A stretch of 64,000 bases of DNA from positions 42,726,727 to 42,790,726 of the forward strand of contig OY970824.1 of the NCBI GenBank assembly GCA_963853835.1. Reading direction: 5' to 3'. Positions 26,001-39,200 of this stretch are shown here, one piece after another. Every line of letters begins with the position of its first letter. Within the stretch, counting starts at the first letter, position 1. The stretch comes from Calendula officinalis. Its lineage: Eukaryota > Streptophyta > Magnoliopsida > Asterales > Asteraceae. The position numbers were made by a program, and so were the translations under genes. The notes under the pieces were generated by a model. It made no database searches, was not told where the DNA came from, and saw only the letters and a list, made by a program, of their open reading frames with translations.

Positions 26001-27062
26001 ACAAGTTCGGCCCGAACTCTTCACTGTTCGCGGCCCAAACTTCATTTTCGGCCCGAACTTCAACCTCGGCCCGAACTCCGACCTCGGCCCGAACTTCATC
26101 CTCGGCCCAAACATCATCCTCGGCCCGAACACCGAACTCCGGCCCGAACACCACTTCGGCCCGAACACCACTTCGGCCTGAACATCCCACTTCGGCCCGA
26201 ACACCACTTCGGCCCGAACATCCCTCTTCGGCCCGAACTCTTCAATATCCAAGATTGTGTGACAAAAGGTGATCTACTAAAACATTCATAACTTTCAGCT
26301 CGGGTGTCCGTTTCACGCCCACGAGTAACCAAAATAGCTGGTTCGTTCGTCACTACCAAGAACAAGTTCGCCCCGAACTCTTCACTGTTCCGGGCCCGAA
26401 CTTCATTTTCGGCCCGAACTTCAACCTCGGCCCGAACTTCAACTCGGCCCGAACTCCGACCTCGGCCCGAACTTCAACCTCGGCCCGAACATCATCCTCG
26501 GCCCGAACACCGAACTTCGGCCCGAACACCACTTCGGCCCGAACATCCCACTTCGGCCCGAACACCACTTCGGCCCGAACATCCCTCTTCGGCCCGAACT
26601 CTTCAATATCCAAGATTGTGTGACAAAAGGTGCTATACTAAAACATTCATAACTTTCAGCTCGGGTGTCCGTTTCACGCCCACGAGTAACCAAAATAGCT
26701 GGTTCGTTCGTCACTGCCAAGAACAAGTTCGGCCCGAACTCTTCACTGTTCCTGGCCCGAACTTCATTTTCGGCCCGAACTTCATTTTCGGCCCGAACTT
26801 CAACCTCGGCCCGAACTTCAACCTCGGCCCGAACTCGGACCTCGGCCCGAACTTCAACCTCGGCCCGAACATCATCCTCGGCCCGAACACCGAACTTCGG
26901 CCCGAACACCACTTCGGCCCGAAAACCACTTCGCGCCCGAACATCCCACTTCGGCCCGAACACCACTTCGGCCCGAACATCCCTCTTCGGCCCGAACTCT
27001 TCAATATCCAAGATTGTGTGACATAAGGTGCAATACTAAAACATTCATAACTTTCAGCTCGG
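20041..27062. repeat. HOR block 4: tetramer of about 1.44-1.50 kb, five consecutive copies
   Basis: Units start at 20041, 21521, 23019, 24499 and 25943 (spacings 1480, 1498, 1480, 1444). Each has four monomers in the same order. Signatures keep their place: GGTGCTCTACTAAAAC just before the second monomer (GGTGATCTAC in the last copy); CTACCAAGAACAAG and CTGTTCCGGGCCCG in the second monomer (20402, 21882, 23380, 24842, 26304); and a subrepeat shortened by one base (CTTCAACTCGG for CTTCAACCTCGG) in that same monomer. The third monomer has two tandem TTCATTTTCGG units, except at 25203 where the tail is shorter. Alternate units are more alike (20041/23019 and 21521/24499, offset 2978), so an eight-monomer period is superimposed. 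Confidence 0.92.
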
Positions 27063-30000
27063 GTGTCCGTTTCATGCCCACGAGTAACCAAAATAGCTGG
27101 TTCATTCGTCACTGCCAAGAGCAAGTTCGGCCCGAACTCTTCACTGTTCCCGGCCCGAACTTTATTTTCGGCCCGAACTTCATTTTCGGCCCGAACTTCA
27201 ACCTCGGCCCGAACTTCAACCTCGGCCCGAACTCCGACCTCGGCCTGAACTTCAACCTCGGCCCGAACATCATCCTCGGCCCGAACACCGAACTTCGGCC
27301 CGAAAACCACTTCGCGCCCGAACATCCCACTTCGGCCCGAACACCACTTTGGCCCGAACATCCCTCTTCGGCCCGAACTCTTCAATATCCAAGATTGTGT
27401 GACAAATGGTGCTATACTAAAACATTCATAACTTTCAGCTCGGGTGTCCGTTTCACGCCCACGAGTAACCAAAATAGCTGGTTCGTTCGTCACTGCCAAG
27501 AACAAGTTCGGCCCGAACTCTTCACTGTTCCCGGCCCGAACTTCATTTTCGGCCCGAACTTCCACCTCGTCCCGAACTCCAACCTCGGCCCGAACTTCAA
27601 CCCCGGCCCGAACATCATCCTCGGCCCGAACACCGAACTTCGGCCCGAACACCACTTCTGCCCGAACACAACTTCAGCCCGAACATCCCACTTCGGCCCG
27701 AACACCACTTCGTCCCGAACATCCCTCTTCGGTCCGAACTCTTCAATATCCAAGATTGTGTGACAAAAGGTGCTATACTAAAACATTCATAACTTTCAGC
27801 TCGGGTGTCCGTTTCACGCCCACGAGAAACCAAAATAGCTGGTTCGTTCGTCACTGCCAAGAACAAGTTCAGTCCGAACTCTTCATTGTTCCCGGCCCGA
27901 ACTTCATTTTCGGCCCGAACTTCAACCTCTTCCCGAACTCCGACCTCGGCCCGAACATCAATCTCGGCCCGAACATCATCCTCGGCCCGAACACCGAACT
28001 TCGGCCCAAACACCACTTCTGCCCGAACACAACTTCATCCCGAACATCCCACTTCGGCCCGAACACCACTTCGGCCCGAACATCCCTCTTCGGCCTGAAC
28101 TCTTCAATATCCAAGATTGTGTGACAAAAGGTGCTATACTAAAACATTAATAACTTTCAGCTCGGGTGTCCGTTTCACGCCCACGGGTAACCAAAATAGC
28201 TGGTTCGTTCGTCACTGCCAAGAACAAGTTCGGCCCGAACTCTTCACTGTTCCCGGCCCGAACTTCATTTTCGGCCTGAACTTCAACCTCGGCCCGAACT
28301 TCAACCTCGGCCCGAACTCCGACCTCGGCCCGAACTTCAACCTCGGCCCGAACATCATCCTCGGCCCGAACACCGAACTTCGGCCCGAACACCACTTCGG
28401 CCCGAACATCCCACTTCGGCCCGAACACCACTTCGGCCCGAACATCCCTCTTCGGCCCGAACTCTTCAATATCCAAGATTGTGTGACAAAAGGTGCTATA
28501 CTAAAACATTCATAACTTTCAGCTCGGGTGTCCGTTTCACGCCCACGAGTAACCAGAATAGCTGGTTCGTTCGTCACTGCCACGAACAAGTTCGGCCCGA
28601 ACTCTTCACTGTTCCTGGCCCGAACTTCATTTTCGGCCCGAACTTCAACCTCGGCCCGAACTTCAACCTCGGCCCGAACTCAGACCTCGGCCCGAACTTC
28701 AACCTCGGCCCGAACATCATCCTCGGCCCGAACACCGAACTTCGGCCCGAACACCACTTCGGCCCGAAAACCACTTCGCGCCCGAACATCCCACTTCGGC
28801 CCGAACACCACATCGGCCCGAACATCCCTCTTCGGCCCGAACTCTTCAATATCCAAGATTGTGTAACAAAAGGTGCAATACTAAAACATTCATAACTTTC
28901 AGCTCGGGTGTCCGTTTCACGCCCACGAGTAACCAAAATAGCTGGTTCGTTCGTCACTGCCAAGAACAAGTTCGGCCCGAACTCTTCACTGTTCCCGGCC
29001 CGAACTTCATTTTCGGCCCGAACTTCAACCTCGGCCCGAACTTCAACCTCGGCCCGAACTCCGACCTCGGCCTGAACTTCAACCTCGGCCCGCACATCAT
29101 CCTCGGCCCGAACACCGAACTTCGGCCCGAACACCACTTCGGCCCGAACACCACTTCGGGCCGAACACCACTTCGGCCCGAACATCCCTCTTCGGCCCGA
29201 ACATCCCTCTTCGGCCCGAACTCTTCAATATCCAAGATTGTGTAACAAAAGGTGCAATACTAAAACATTCATAACTTTCAGCTCGGGTGTCCGTTTCACG
29301 CCCACGAGTAACCAAAATAGCTGGTTCGTTCGTCACTGCCAAGAACAAGTTCGACGCGAACTCTTCACTGTTCCCGGCCCGAACTTCATTTTCGGCCCGA
29401 ACTTCAACCTCGGCCCGAACTTCAACCTCGGCCCGAACTCCGACCTCGGCCTGAACTTCAACCTGGCCCGAACATCATCCTCGGCCCGAACACCGAACTT
29501 CGGCCCGAACACCACTTCGGCCCGAACACCACTTCGGCCCGAACATCCCACTTCGGCCCGAACACCACTTCGGCCCGAACATCCCTCTTCGGCCCGAACT
29601 CTTCAATATCCAAGATTGTGTGACAAAAGGTGCTATACTAAAACATTCATAACTTTCAGCTCGGGTGTCCGTTTCACGCCCACGAGTAACCAAAATAGCT
29701 GGTTCGTTCGTCACTGCCAAGAACAAGTTCGGCCCGAACTCTTCACTGTTCCTGGCCCGAACTTCATTTTCGGCCCGAACTTCATTTTCGGCCCGAACTT
29801 CAACCTCGGCCCGAACTTCAACCTCGGCCCGAACTCAGACCTCGGCCCGAACTTCAACCTCGTCCCGAACATCATCCTCGGCCCGAACACCGAACTTCGG
29901 CCCGAACACCACTTCGGCCCGAAAACCACTTCGCGCCCGAACATCCCACTTCGGCCCGAACACCACTTCGGCCCGAACATCCCTCTTCGGCCCGAACTCT

Positions 30001-32610
30001 TCAATATCCAAGATTGTGTGACAAAAGGTGCAATACTAAAACATTCATAACTTTCAGCTCGGGTGTCCGTTTCACGCCCACGAGTAACCAAAATAGCTGG
30101 TTCATTCGTCACTGCCAAGAACAAGTTCGGCCCGAACTCTTCACTGTTCCCGGCCCGAACTTTATTTTCGGCCCGAACTTCATTTTCGGCCCGAACTTCA
30201 ACCTCGGCCCGAACTTCAACCTCGGCCCGAACTCCGACCTCGGCCTGAACTTCAACCTCGGCCCGAACATCATCCTCGGCCCGAACACCGAACTTCGGCC
30301 CGAAAACCACTTCGCGCCCGAACATCCCACTTCGGCCCGAACACCACTTTGGCCCGAACATCCCTCTTCGGCCCGAACTCTTCAATATCCAAGATTGTGT
30401 GACAAATGGTGCTATACTAAAACATTCATAACTTTCAGCTCGGGTGTCCGTTTCACGCCCACGAGTAACCAAAATAGCTGGTTCGTTCGTCACTGCCAAG
30501 AAAAAGTTCGGCCCGAACTCTTCACTGTTCCCGGCCCGAACTTCATTTTCGGCCCGAACTTCCACCTCGTCCCGAACTCCGACCTCAGCCCGAACTTCAA
30601 CCCCGGCCCGAACATCATCCTCGGCCCGAACACCGAACTTCGGCCCGAACACCACTTCTGCCCGAACACAACTTCGGCCCGAACATCCCACTTCGGCCCG
30701 AACACCACTTCGGCCCGAACATCCCTCTTCGGCCCGAACTCTTCAATATCCAAGATTGTGTGACAAAAGGTGCTATACTAAAACATTCATAACTTTCAGC
30801 TCGGGTGTCCGTTTCACGCCCACGAGAAACCAAAATAGCTGGTTCGTTCGTCACTGCCAAGAACAAGTTCAGTCCGAACTCTTCATTGTTCCCGGCCCGA
30901 ACTTCATTTTCGGCCCGAACTTCAACCTCTTCCCGAACTCCGACCTTGGCCCGAACTTCAACCTCGGCCCGAACATCATCCTCGGCCCGAACACCGAACT
31001 TCGGCCCGAACACCACTTCTGCCCGAACACAACTTCGGCCCGAACATCCCACTTCGGCCCGAACACCACTTCGGCCCGAACATCCCTCTTCGGCCTGAAC
31101 TCTTCAATATCCAAGATTGTGTGACAAAAGGTGCTATACTAAAACATTAATAACTTTCAGCTCGGGTGTCCATTTCACGCCCACGAGTAACCAAAATAGC
31201 TGGTTCGTTCGTCACTGCCAAGAACAAGTTCGGCCCGAACTCTTCACTGTTCCCGGCCCGAACTTCATTTTCGGCCCGAACTTCAACCTCGGCCCGAACT
31301 TCAACCTCGGCCCGAACTCCGACCTCGGCCCGAACTTCAACCTCGGCCCGAACATCATCCTCGGCCCGAACACCGAACTTCGGCCCGAACACCACTTCAG
31401 CCCGAACATCCCACTTCGGCCCGAACACCACTTCGGCCCGAACATCCCTCTTCGGCCCGAACTCTTCAATATCCAAGATTGTGTGACAAAAGGTGCTATA
31501 CTAAAACATTCATAACTTTCAGCTCGGGTGTCCGTTTCACGCCCACGAGTAACCAGAATAGCTGGTTCGTTCGTCACTGCCACGAACAAGTTCGGCCCGA
31601 ACTCTTCACTGTTCCTGGCCCGAACTTCATTTTCGGCCCGAACTTCAACCTCGGCCCGAACTTCAACCTCGGCCCGAACTCAGACCTCGGCCCGAACTTC
31701 AACCTCGGCCCGAACATCATCCTCGGCCCGAACACCGAACTTCGGCCCGAACACCACTTCGGCCCGAAACCACTTCGCGCCCGAACATCCCACTTCGGCC
31801 CGAACACCACTTCGGCCCGAACATCCCTCTTCGGCCCGAACTCTTCAATATCCAAGATTGTGTAACAAAAGGTGCAATACTAAAACATTCATAACTTTCA
31901 GCTCGGGTGTCCGTTTCACGCCCACGAGTAACCAAAATAGCTGGTTCGTTCGTCACTGCCAAGAACAAGTTCGGCCCGAACTCTTCAATGTTCCCGGCCC
32001 GAACTTCATTTTCGGCCCGAACTTCAACCTCGGCCCGAACTTCAACCTCGGCCCGAACTCCGACCTCGGCCTGAACTTCAACCTCGGCCCGCACATCATC
32101 CTCGGCCCGAACACCGAACTTCGGCCCGAACACCACTTCGGCCCGAACACCACTTCGGCCCGAACATCCCTCTTCGGCCCGAACATCCCTCTTCGGCCCG
32201 AACTCTTCAATATCCAAGATTGTGTAACAAAAGGTGCAATACTAAAACATTCATAACTTTCAGCTCGGGTGTCCGTTTCACGCCCACGAGTAACCAAAAT
32301 AGCTGGTTCGTTCGTCACTGCCAAGAACAAGTTCGGCGCGAACTCTTCACTGTTTCCGTCCCGAACTTCATTTTCGGCCCGAACTTCAACCTCGGCCCGA
32401 ACTCCGACCTCGGCCTGAACTTCAACCTCGGCCCGAACATCATCCTCGGCCCGAACACCGAACTTCGGCCCGAACACCACTTCGGCCCGAACACCACTTC
32501 GGCCCGAACACCACTTTGGCCCGAACATCTCTCTTCGGCCCAAACTCTTCAATATCCAAGATTGTGTGACAAAAGGTGCTATACTAAAACATTCATAACT
32601 TTCAGCTCGG
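26665..32610. repeat. HOR block 5: octamer duplicated with an exact 3000-bp offset
   Basis: Landmarks 26665, 27063, 27444, 27805 and 28528 recur at 29665, 30063, 30444, 30805 and 31528, each exactly 3000 bp later. The neighbouring landmarks follow within a few bases, and the last monomers drift to about 2980. Rare variants are shared by both copies: CACGAGAAACCAAAATAG with AAGTTCAGTCCGAAC (27805/30805), CATTAATAACTTTCAG (28147/31147), AACCAGAATAGC with CTGCCACGAACAAG (28528/31528), and GATTGTGTAACAAAAGG (28857/31857). Differences are mostly single substitutions and one-base indels, so this is a recent segmental duplication of eight monomers. It overlaps the last two monomers of block 4. Confidence 0.93.
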
Positions 32611-35600
32611 GTGTCCGTTTCACGCCCACGAGTAACCAAAATAGCTGGTTCGTTCGTCACTGCCAAGAACAAGTTCGGCCCGAACTCTTCACTGTTCCCG
32701 GCCCGAACTTCATTTTCGGCCCGAACTTCAACCTCGTCCCGAACTCCGACCTCGGCCCGAACTTCAACCTGGCCCGAACATCATCCTCGGCCCGAACACC
32801 GAACTTCGGCCCGAACACCACTTCTACCCGAACACAACTTCGGCCCGAACATCCCACTTCGGCCCGAACACCACTTCGGCCCGAACATCCCTCTTCGGCC
32901 CGAACTCTTCAATATCCAAGATTGTGTGACAAAAGGTGCTATACTAAAACATTCATAACTTTCAGCTCGGGTGTCCGTTTCACGCCCACGAGTAACCAAA
33001 ATAGCTGGATCGTTCGTCACTGCCAAGAACAAGTTCGGTGCGAACTCTTCATTGTTCCCGGCCCGAACTTCATTTTCGGCACGAACTTCAACCTCGTGCC
33101 GAACTCCGACCTCGGCCAGAACTTCAACCTCGGCCCGAACATCATCCTCGGCCCGAACACCGAACTTCGGCCCGAACACCACTTCTGCCCGAACACAACT
33201 TCGGTCCGAACATCCCACTTCGGCCCGAACACCACTTCGGCCCGAACATCCCTCTTCGGCCCGAACTCTTCAATATCCAAGATTGTGTGACAAAAGGTGC
33301 TATACTAAAACATTCATAACTTTCAGCTCGGGTGTCCGTTTCACGCCCACGAGTAACCAAAATAGCTGGTTCGTTCGTCACTGCCAAGAACAAGTTCGGC
33401 CCGAACTCTTCACTGTTCCCGGCCCGAACTTCATTTTCGGCCCGAACTTCAACCTCGTCCCGAACTCCGACCTCGGCCCGAACTTCAACCTGGCCCGAAC
33501 ATCATCCTCGGCCCGAACACCGAACTTCGGCCCGAACACCACTTCGGCCCGAACACCACTTCGGCCCGAACACCACTTCGGCCCGAACACCACTTCGGCC
33601 CGAACACCCCTCTTCGGCCCGAACTCTTCAATATCCAAGATTGTGTGACAAAAGGTGCTATACTAAAACATTCATAACTTTCAGCTCGGGTGTCCGTTTC
33701 ACGCCCACGAGTAACCAAAATAGCTGGTTCGTTCGTCACTGCCAAGAACAAGTTCGGCCCGAACTCTTCACTGTTCCCGGCCCGAACTTCATTTTCGGCC
33801 CGAACTTCAACCTCGTCCCGAACTCCGACCTCGGCCCGAACTTCAACCTGGCCCGAACATCATCCTCGGCCCGAACACCGAACTTCGGCCCGAACACCAC
33901 TTCTACCCGAACACAACTTCGGCCCGAACATCCCATTTCGGCCGGAACACCACTTCGGCCCGAACATCCCTCTTCGGCCCGAACTCTTCAATATCCAAGA
34001 TTGTGTGACAAAAGGTGCTATACTAAAACATTCATAACTTTCAGCTCGGGTGTCCGTTTCACGCCCATGAGTAACCAAAATAGCTGGTTCGTTCGTCACT
34101 GCCAAGAACAAGTTCGGTCCGAACTCTTCATTGTTCCCGGCCGAACTTCATTTTCGGCCCGAACTTCAACCTCGTCCCGAACTCCGACCTCGGCCCGAAC
34201 TTCAACCTCGGCCCGAACATCATCCTGGGACCGAACACCGAACTTCAGCCCGAACACCACTTCTGCCCGAACACAACTTCGGCCCGAACATCCCACTTCG
34301 GCCCGAACACCACTTCGGCCCGAACACCACTTCGGCCCGAACATCCCTCTTGGGCCCGAACTCTTCAATATCCAAGATTGTGTGACATAAGGTGCTATAC
34401 TAAAACATTCATAACTTTCTGCTCGGATGTCCGTTTCACGCCCACGAGTAACCCAAATAGCTGGTTCGTTCGTCACTGCCAAGAACAAGTTCGGCCCGAA
34501 CTCTTCACTGTTCCCGGCCCGAACTTCATTTTCGGCCCGAACTTCAACCTCGGCCCGAACCTCAACCTCGGCCCGAACTCCGACCTCGGCCCGAACTTCA
34601 ACCTCGGCCCGAACACCGAACTTCGGCCAGAACACCACTTCGGCCCGAACATCCCACTTCGGCCCGAACACCACTTCGGCCCGAACATCCCTCTTCGGCC
34701 CGAACTCTTCAATATCCAACATTGTGTGACAAAAGGTGCTATACTAAAACATTCATAACTTTCAGCTCGGGTGTCCGTTTCACGCCCACGAGTAACCAAA
34801 ATAGCCGGTTCGTTCGTCACTGCCAAGAACAAGTTCGGTCCAAACTCTTCATTGTTCCCGGCCCGAACTTCATTTTCGGCACGAACTTCAACCTCGTCCC
34901 GAACTCCGACCTCGGCCCGAACTTCAACCTCGGACCGATCTTCAACCTCGGCCCGAACACCGGACTTCGGCCCGAACACCACTTCTGCCCGAACACAACT
35001 TCGGCCCGAACATCCCACTTCGGCCCAAACACCACTTCGGCCCGAACATCCCTCTTCGGCCCGAACTCTTCAATATCCAAGATTGTGTGACAGAAGGTGC
35101 TATACTAAAACATTCATAACTTTCAGCTCGGGTGTCCGTTTCACGCCCACGAGTAACCAAAATAGCTAGTTTGTTCGTCACTGCCAAGAACAAGTTCGGT
35201 CCGAACTCTTCATTGTTCCCGGCCGAACTTCATTTTCGGCCCGAACTTCAACCTCGTCCCGAACTCCGACCTCGGCCCGAACTTCAACCTCGGCCCGAAC
35301 ATCATCCTGGGCCCGAACACCGAACTTCGGCCCGAACACCGAACTTCGGCCCGAACACCACTTCTGCCCGAACACAACTTCGGCCCGAACATCCCACTTC
35401 GGCCCGAAAACCACTTCGGCCCGAACATCCCTCTTCGGCCCGAACTCTTCAATATCCAAGATTGTGTGACAAAAGGTGCTATACTAAAATATTCATAACT
35501 TTCAGCTCGGGTGTCCGTATCACGCCCACGAGTAACCAAAATAGCTGGTTCGTTCGTCACTGCCAAGAACAAGTTCGGCCCGAACTCTTCACTGTTCCCG

Positions 35601-36232
35601 GCCCGAACTTCATTTTCGGCCCGAACTTCAACCTCGGCCCGAACTTCAACCTCGGCCCGAACTCCGACCCCGGCCCGAACTTCAACCTCGGCCCTAACAT
35701 CATCCTCGGCCCGAACACCGAACTTCGGACCGAACACCACTTCGGCCCGAACATCCCACTTCGGCCCGAACACCACTTCGGCCCGAACATCCTTCTTCGG
35801 CCCGAACTCTTCAATATCCAAGATTGTGTGACAAAAGGTGCAATACTAAAACATTCATAACTTTCAGCTCGGGTGTCCGTTTCACGCCCACGAGTAACCA
35901 AAATAGCTGGTTCGTTCGTCACTGCCAAGAACAAGTTCGGCCCGAACTCTTCACTGTTCCCGGCCCGAACTTCATTTTCGGCCCGAACTTCAACCTCGGC
36001 CCGAACTTCAACCTCGGCCCGAACTCCGACCTCGGCCTGAACTTCAACCTCGGCCCAAACATCATCCTCGACCCGAACACCGAACTTCGGCCCGAACACC
36101 ACTTCGGCCCGAACACCACTTCGGCCCGAACACCACTTTGGCCCGAACATCCCTCTTCGGCCCGAACTCTTCAATATCCAAGATTGTGTGACAAAAGGTG
36201 CTATACTAAAACATTCATAACTTTCAGCTCGG
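32611..36232. repeat. Satellite segment with CTGGCCC-truncated subrepeats
   Basis: About ten monomers with spacings of about 343-380 bp and no long clean period. Several (32611, 33332, 33690) carry a subrepeat boundary shortened by two bases, TTCAACCTGGCCCGAAC in place of TTCAACCTCGGCCCGAAC. The same lesion is at about 29461. Many monomers here have TTCAACCTCGTCCCG and CACTTCTGCCCGAACACAAC signatures. Two (34049, 35132) share a one-base loss at CCCGGCCGAAC. Local short-range copying (721 and 358 bp apart) explains the pattern. Confidence 0.85.
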
Positions 36233-39200
36233 GTGTCCGTTTCACGCCCACGAGTAACCAAAATAGCTGGTTCGTTCGTCACTGCCAAGAACAAGTTCGG
36301 CCCGAACTCTTCACTGTTCCTGGCCCGAACTTCATTTTCGGCCCGAACTTCAACCTCGGCCCGAACTTCAACCTCGGCCCGAACTCAGACCTCGGCCCGA
36401 ACTTCAACCTCGGCCCGAACGTCATCCTCGGTCCGAACACCGAATTTCGGCCCGAACACGACTTCGGCCCGAAAACCACTTCGGCCCGAACATCCCACTT
36501 CGGCCCGAACACCACTTCGGCCCGAACATCCCTCTTCGGCCCGAACTCTTCAATATCTAAGATTGTGTGACAAAAGGTGCTATACTAAAACATTCATAAC
36601 TTTCAGCTCGGGTGTCCGTTTCACGCCCACGAGTAACCAAAATAGCTGGTTCGTTCGTCACTGCCAAGAACAAGTTCGGCCCGAACTCTTCACTGTTCCT
36701 GGCCCGAACTTCATTTTCGGCCCGAACTTCAACCTCGGCCCGAACTTCAACCTCGGCCCGAACTCAGACCTCGGCCCGAACTTCAACCTCGGCCCGAACG
36801 TTATCCTCGGTCCGAACACCGAATTTCGGCCCGAACACGACTTCGGCCCGAAAACCACTTCGGCCCGAACATCCCACTTCGGCCCGAACACCACTTCGGC
36901 CCGAACATCCCTCTTCGGCCCGAACTCTTCAATATCCAAGATTGTGTGACAAAAGGTGCTATACTAAAACATTCATAATTTTCAGCTCGGGTGTCCGTTT
37001 CACGCCCACGAGTAACCAAAATAGCTGGTTCGTTCGTCACTGCCAAGAACAAGATCGGCCCGAACTCTTCACTGTTCCCGGCCCGAACTTCATATTCGGC
37101 CCGAACTTCCACCTCGGCCCGAACTTCAACCTCGGCCCGAACTCCGACCTCGGCCCGAACTTCAACCTCGGCCCGAACATCATCATCGGCCCGAACACCG
37201 AACTTCGGCCCGAACACCACTTCGGCCCGAACATCCCACTTCGGCCCGAAATCTTCAATATACAAGATTGTGTGACAAAAGGTGCTATACTAAAACATTC
37301 ATCATTTCAGCTCGGGTGTCCGTTTCACGCCCACGAGTAACCAAAATAGCTGGTTCGTTCGTCACTGCCAAGAACAAGTTCGGCCCGAACTCTTCACTGT
37401 TCCCGGCCCGAACTTCATTTTCGGCCCGAACTTCACCCTCGGCCCGAACTTCAACCTCGGCCCGAACTTCAACCTCGGCCCGAACTCCGACCTCGGCCTG
37501 AACTTCAACCTCGGCCCAAACATCATCCTCGGCCCGAACACCGAACTTCGGCCCGAACACCACTTCGGCCCGAACACCACTTCGGCCCGAACACCACTTT
37601 GGCCCGAACATCCCTCTTCGGCCCGAACTCTTCAATATCCAAGATTGTGTGACAAAAGGTGCTATCCTAAAACATTCATAACTTTCAGCTCGGGTGTCCG
37701 TTTCACGCCCACGAGTAACCAAAATAGCTGGTTCGTTCGTCACTGCCAAGAACAAGTTCGGCCCGAACTCTTCACTGTTCCTGGCCCGAACTTCATTTTC
37801 GGCCCGAACTTCAACCTCGGCCCGAACTTCAACCTCGGCCCGAACTCAGACCTCGGCCCGAACTTCAACCTCGGCCCGAACGTCATCCTCGGCCCGAACA
37901 CCGAATTTCGGCCCGAACACCACTTCGGCCCGAAAACCACTTCGGCCCGAACATCCCACTTCGGCCCGAACACCACTTCGGCCCGAACATCCCTCTTCGG
38001 CCCGAACTCTTAAATATCCAAGATTGTGTGACAAAAGGTGCTATACTAAAACATTCATAACTTTCAGCTCGGGTGTCCGTTTCACGCCCACGAGTAACCA
38101 AAATAGCTGGTTCGTTCGTCACTGCCAAGAACAAGTTCGGCCCGAACTCTTCACTGTTCCTGGCCCGAACTTCATTTTCGGCCCGAACTTCAACCTCGGC
38201 CCGAACTTCAACCTCGGCCCGATCTCAGACCTCGGCCCGAACTTCAACCTCGGCCCGAACATCATCCTCGGCCTGAACACCGAACTTCGGCCCGAACACC
38301 ACTTCGGCCCGAAAACCACTTCGGCCCGAACATCCCACTTCGGCCCGAACACCACTTCGGCCCGAACATCCCTCTTCGGCCCGAACTCTTCAATATCCAA
38401 GATTGTGTGACAAAAGGTGCAATACTAAAACATTCATAACTTTCAGCTCGGGTGTCCGTTTCACGCCCACGAGTAACCAAAATAGCTGGTTCGTTCGTCA
38501 CTGCCAAGAACAAGTTCGGCCCGAACTCTTCACTGTTCCTGGCCCGAACTTCATTTTCGGCCCGAACTTCAACCTCGGCCCGAACTTCAACCTCGGCCCG
38601 AACTCAGACCTCGGCCCGAACTTCAACCTCGGCCCGAACATCATCCTCAGCCCGAACACCGAACTTCGGCCCGAACACCACTTCAGCCCGAAAACCACTT
38701 CGGCCCGAACATCCCACTTCGGCCCGAACACCACTTCGGCCCGAACATCCCTCTTCGGCCCGAACTCTTCAATATCCAAGATTGTGTGACAAAAGGTGCT
38801 ATACTAAAACATTCATAATTTTCAGCTCGGGTGTCCGTTTCACGCACACGAGTAACCAAAATAGCTGGTTCGTTCGTCACTGCCAAGAACAAGATCGGCC
38901 CGAACTCTTCACTGTTCCAGGCCCGAACTTCATTTTCGGCCCGAACTTCCACCTCGGCCCGAACTTCAACCTCGGCCCGAACTCCGACCTCGGCCCGAAC
39001 TTCAACCTCGGCCCGAACATCATCATCGGCCCGAACACCGAACTTCGGCCCGAACACCACTTCGGCCCGAACATCCCACTTCGGCCCGAACACAACTTCG
39101 GCCCGAACATCCCTCTTCGGCCCGAAATCTTCAATATACAAGATTGTGTGACAAAAAGGTGCTATACTAAAACATTCATAACTTTCAGCTCGGGTGTCCG

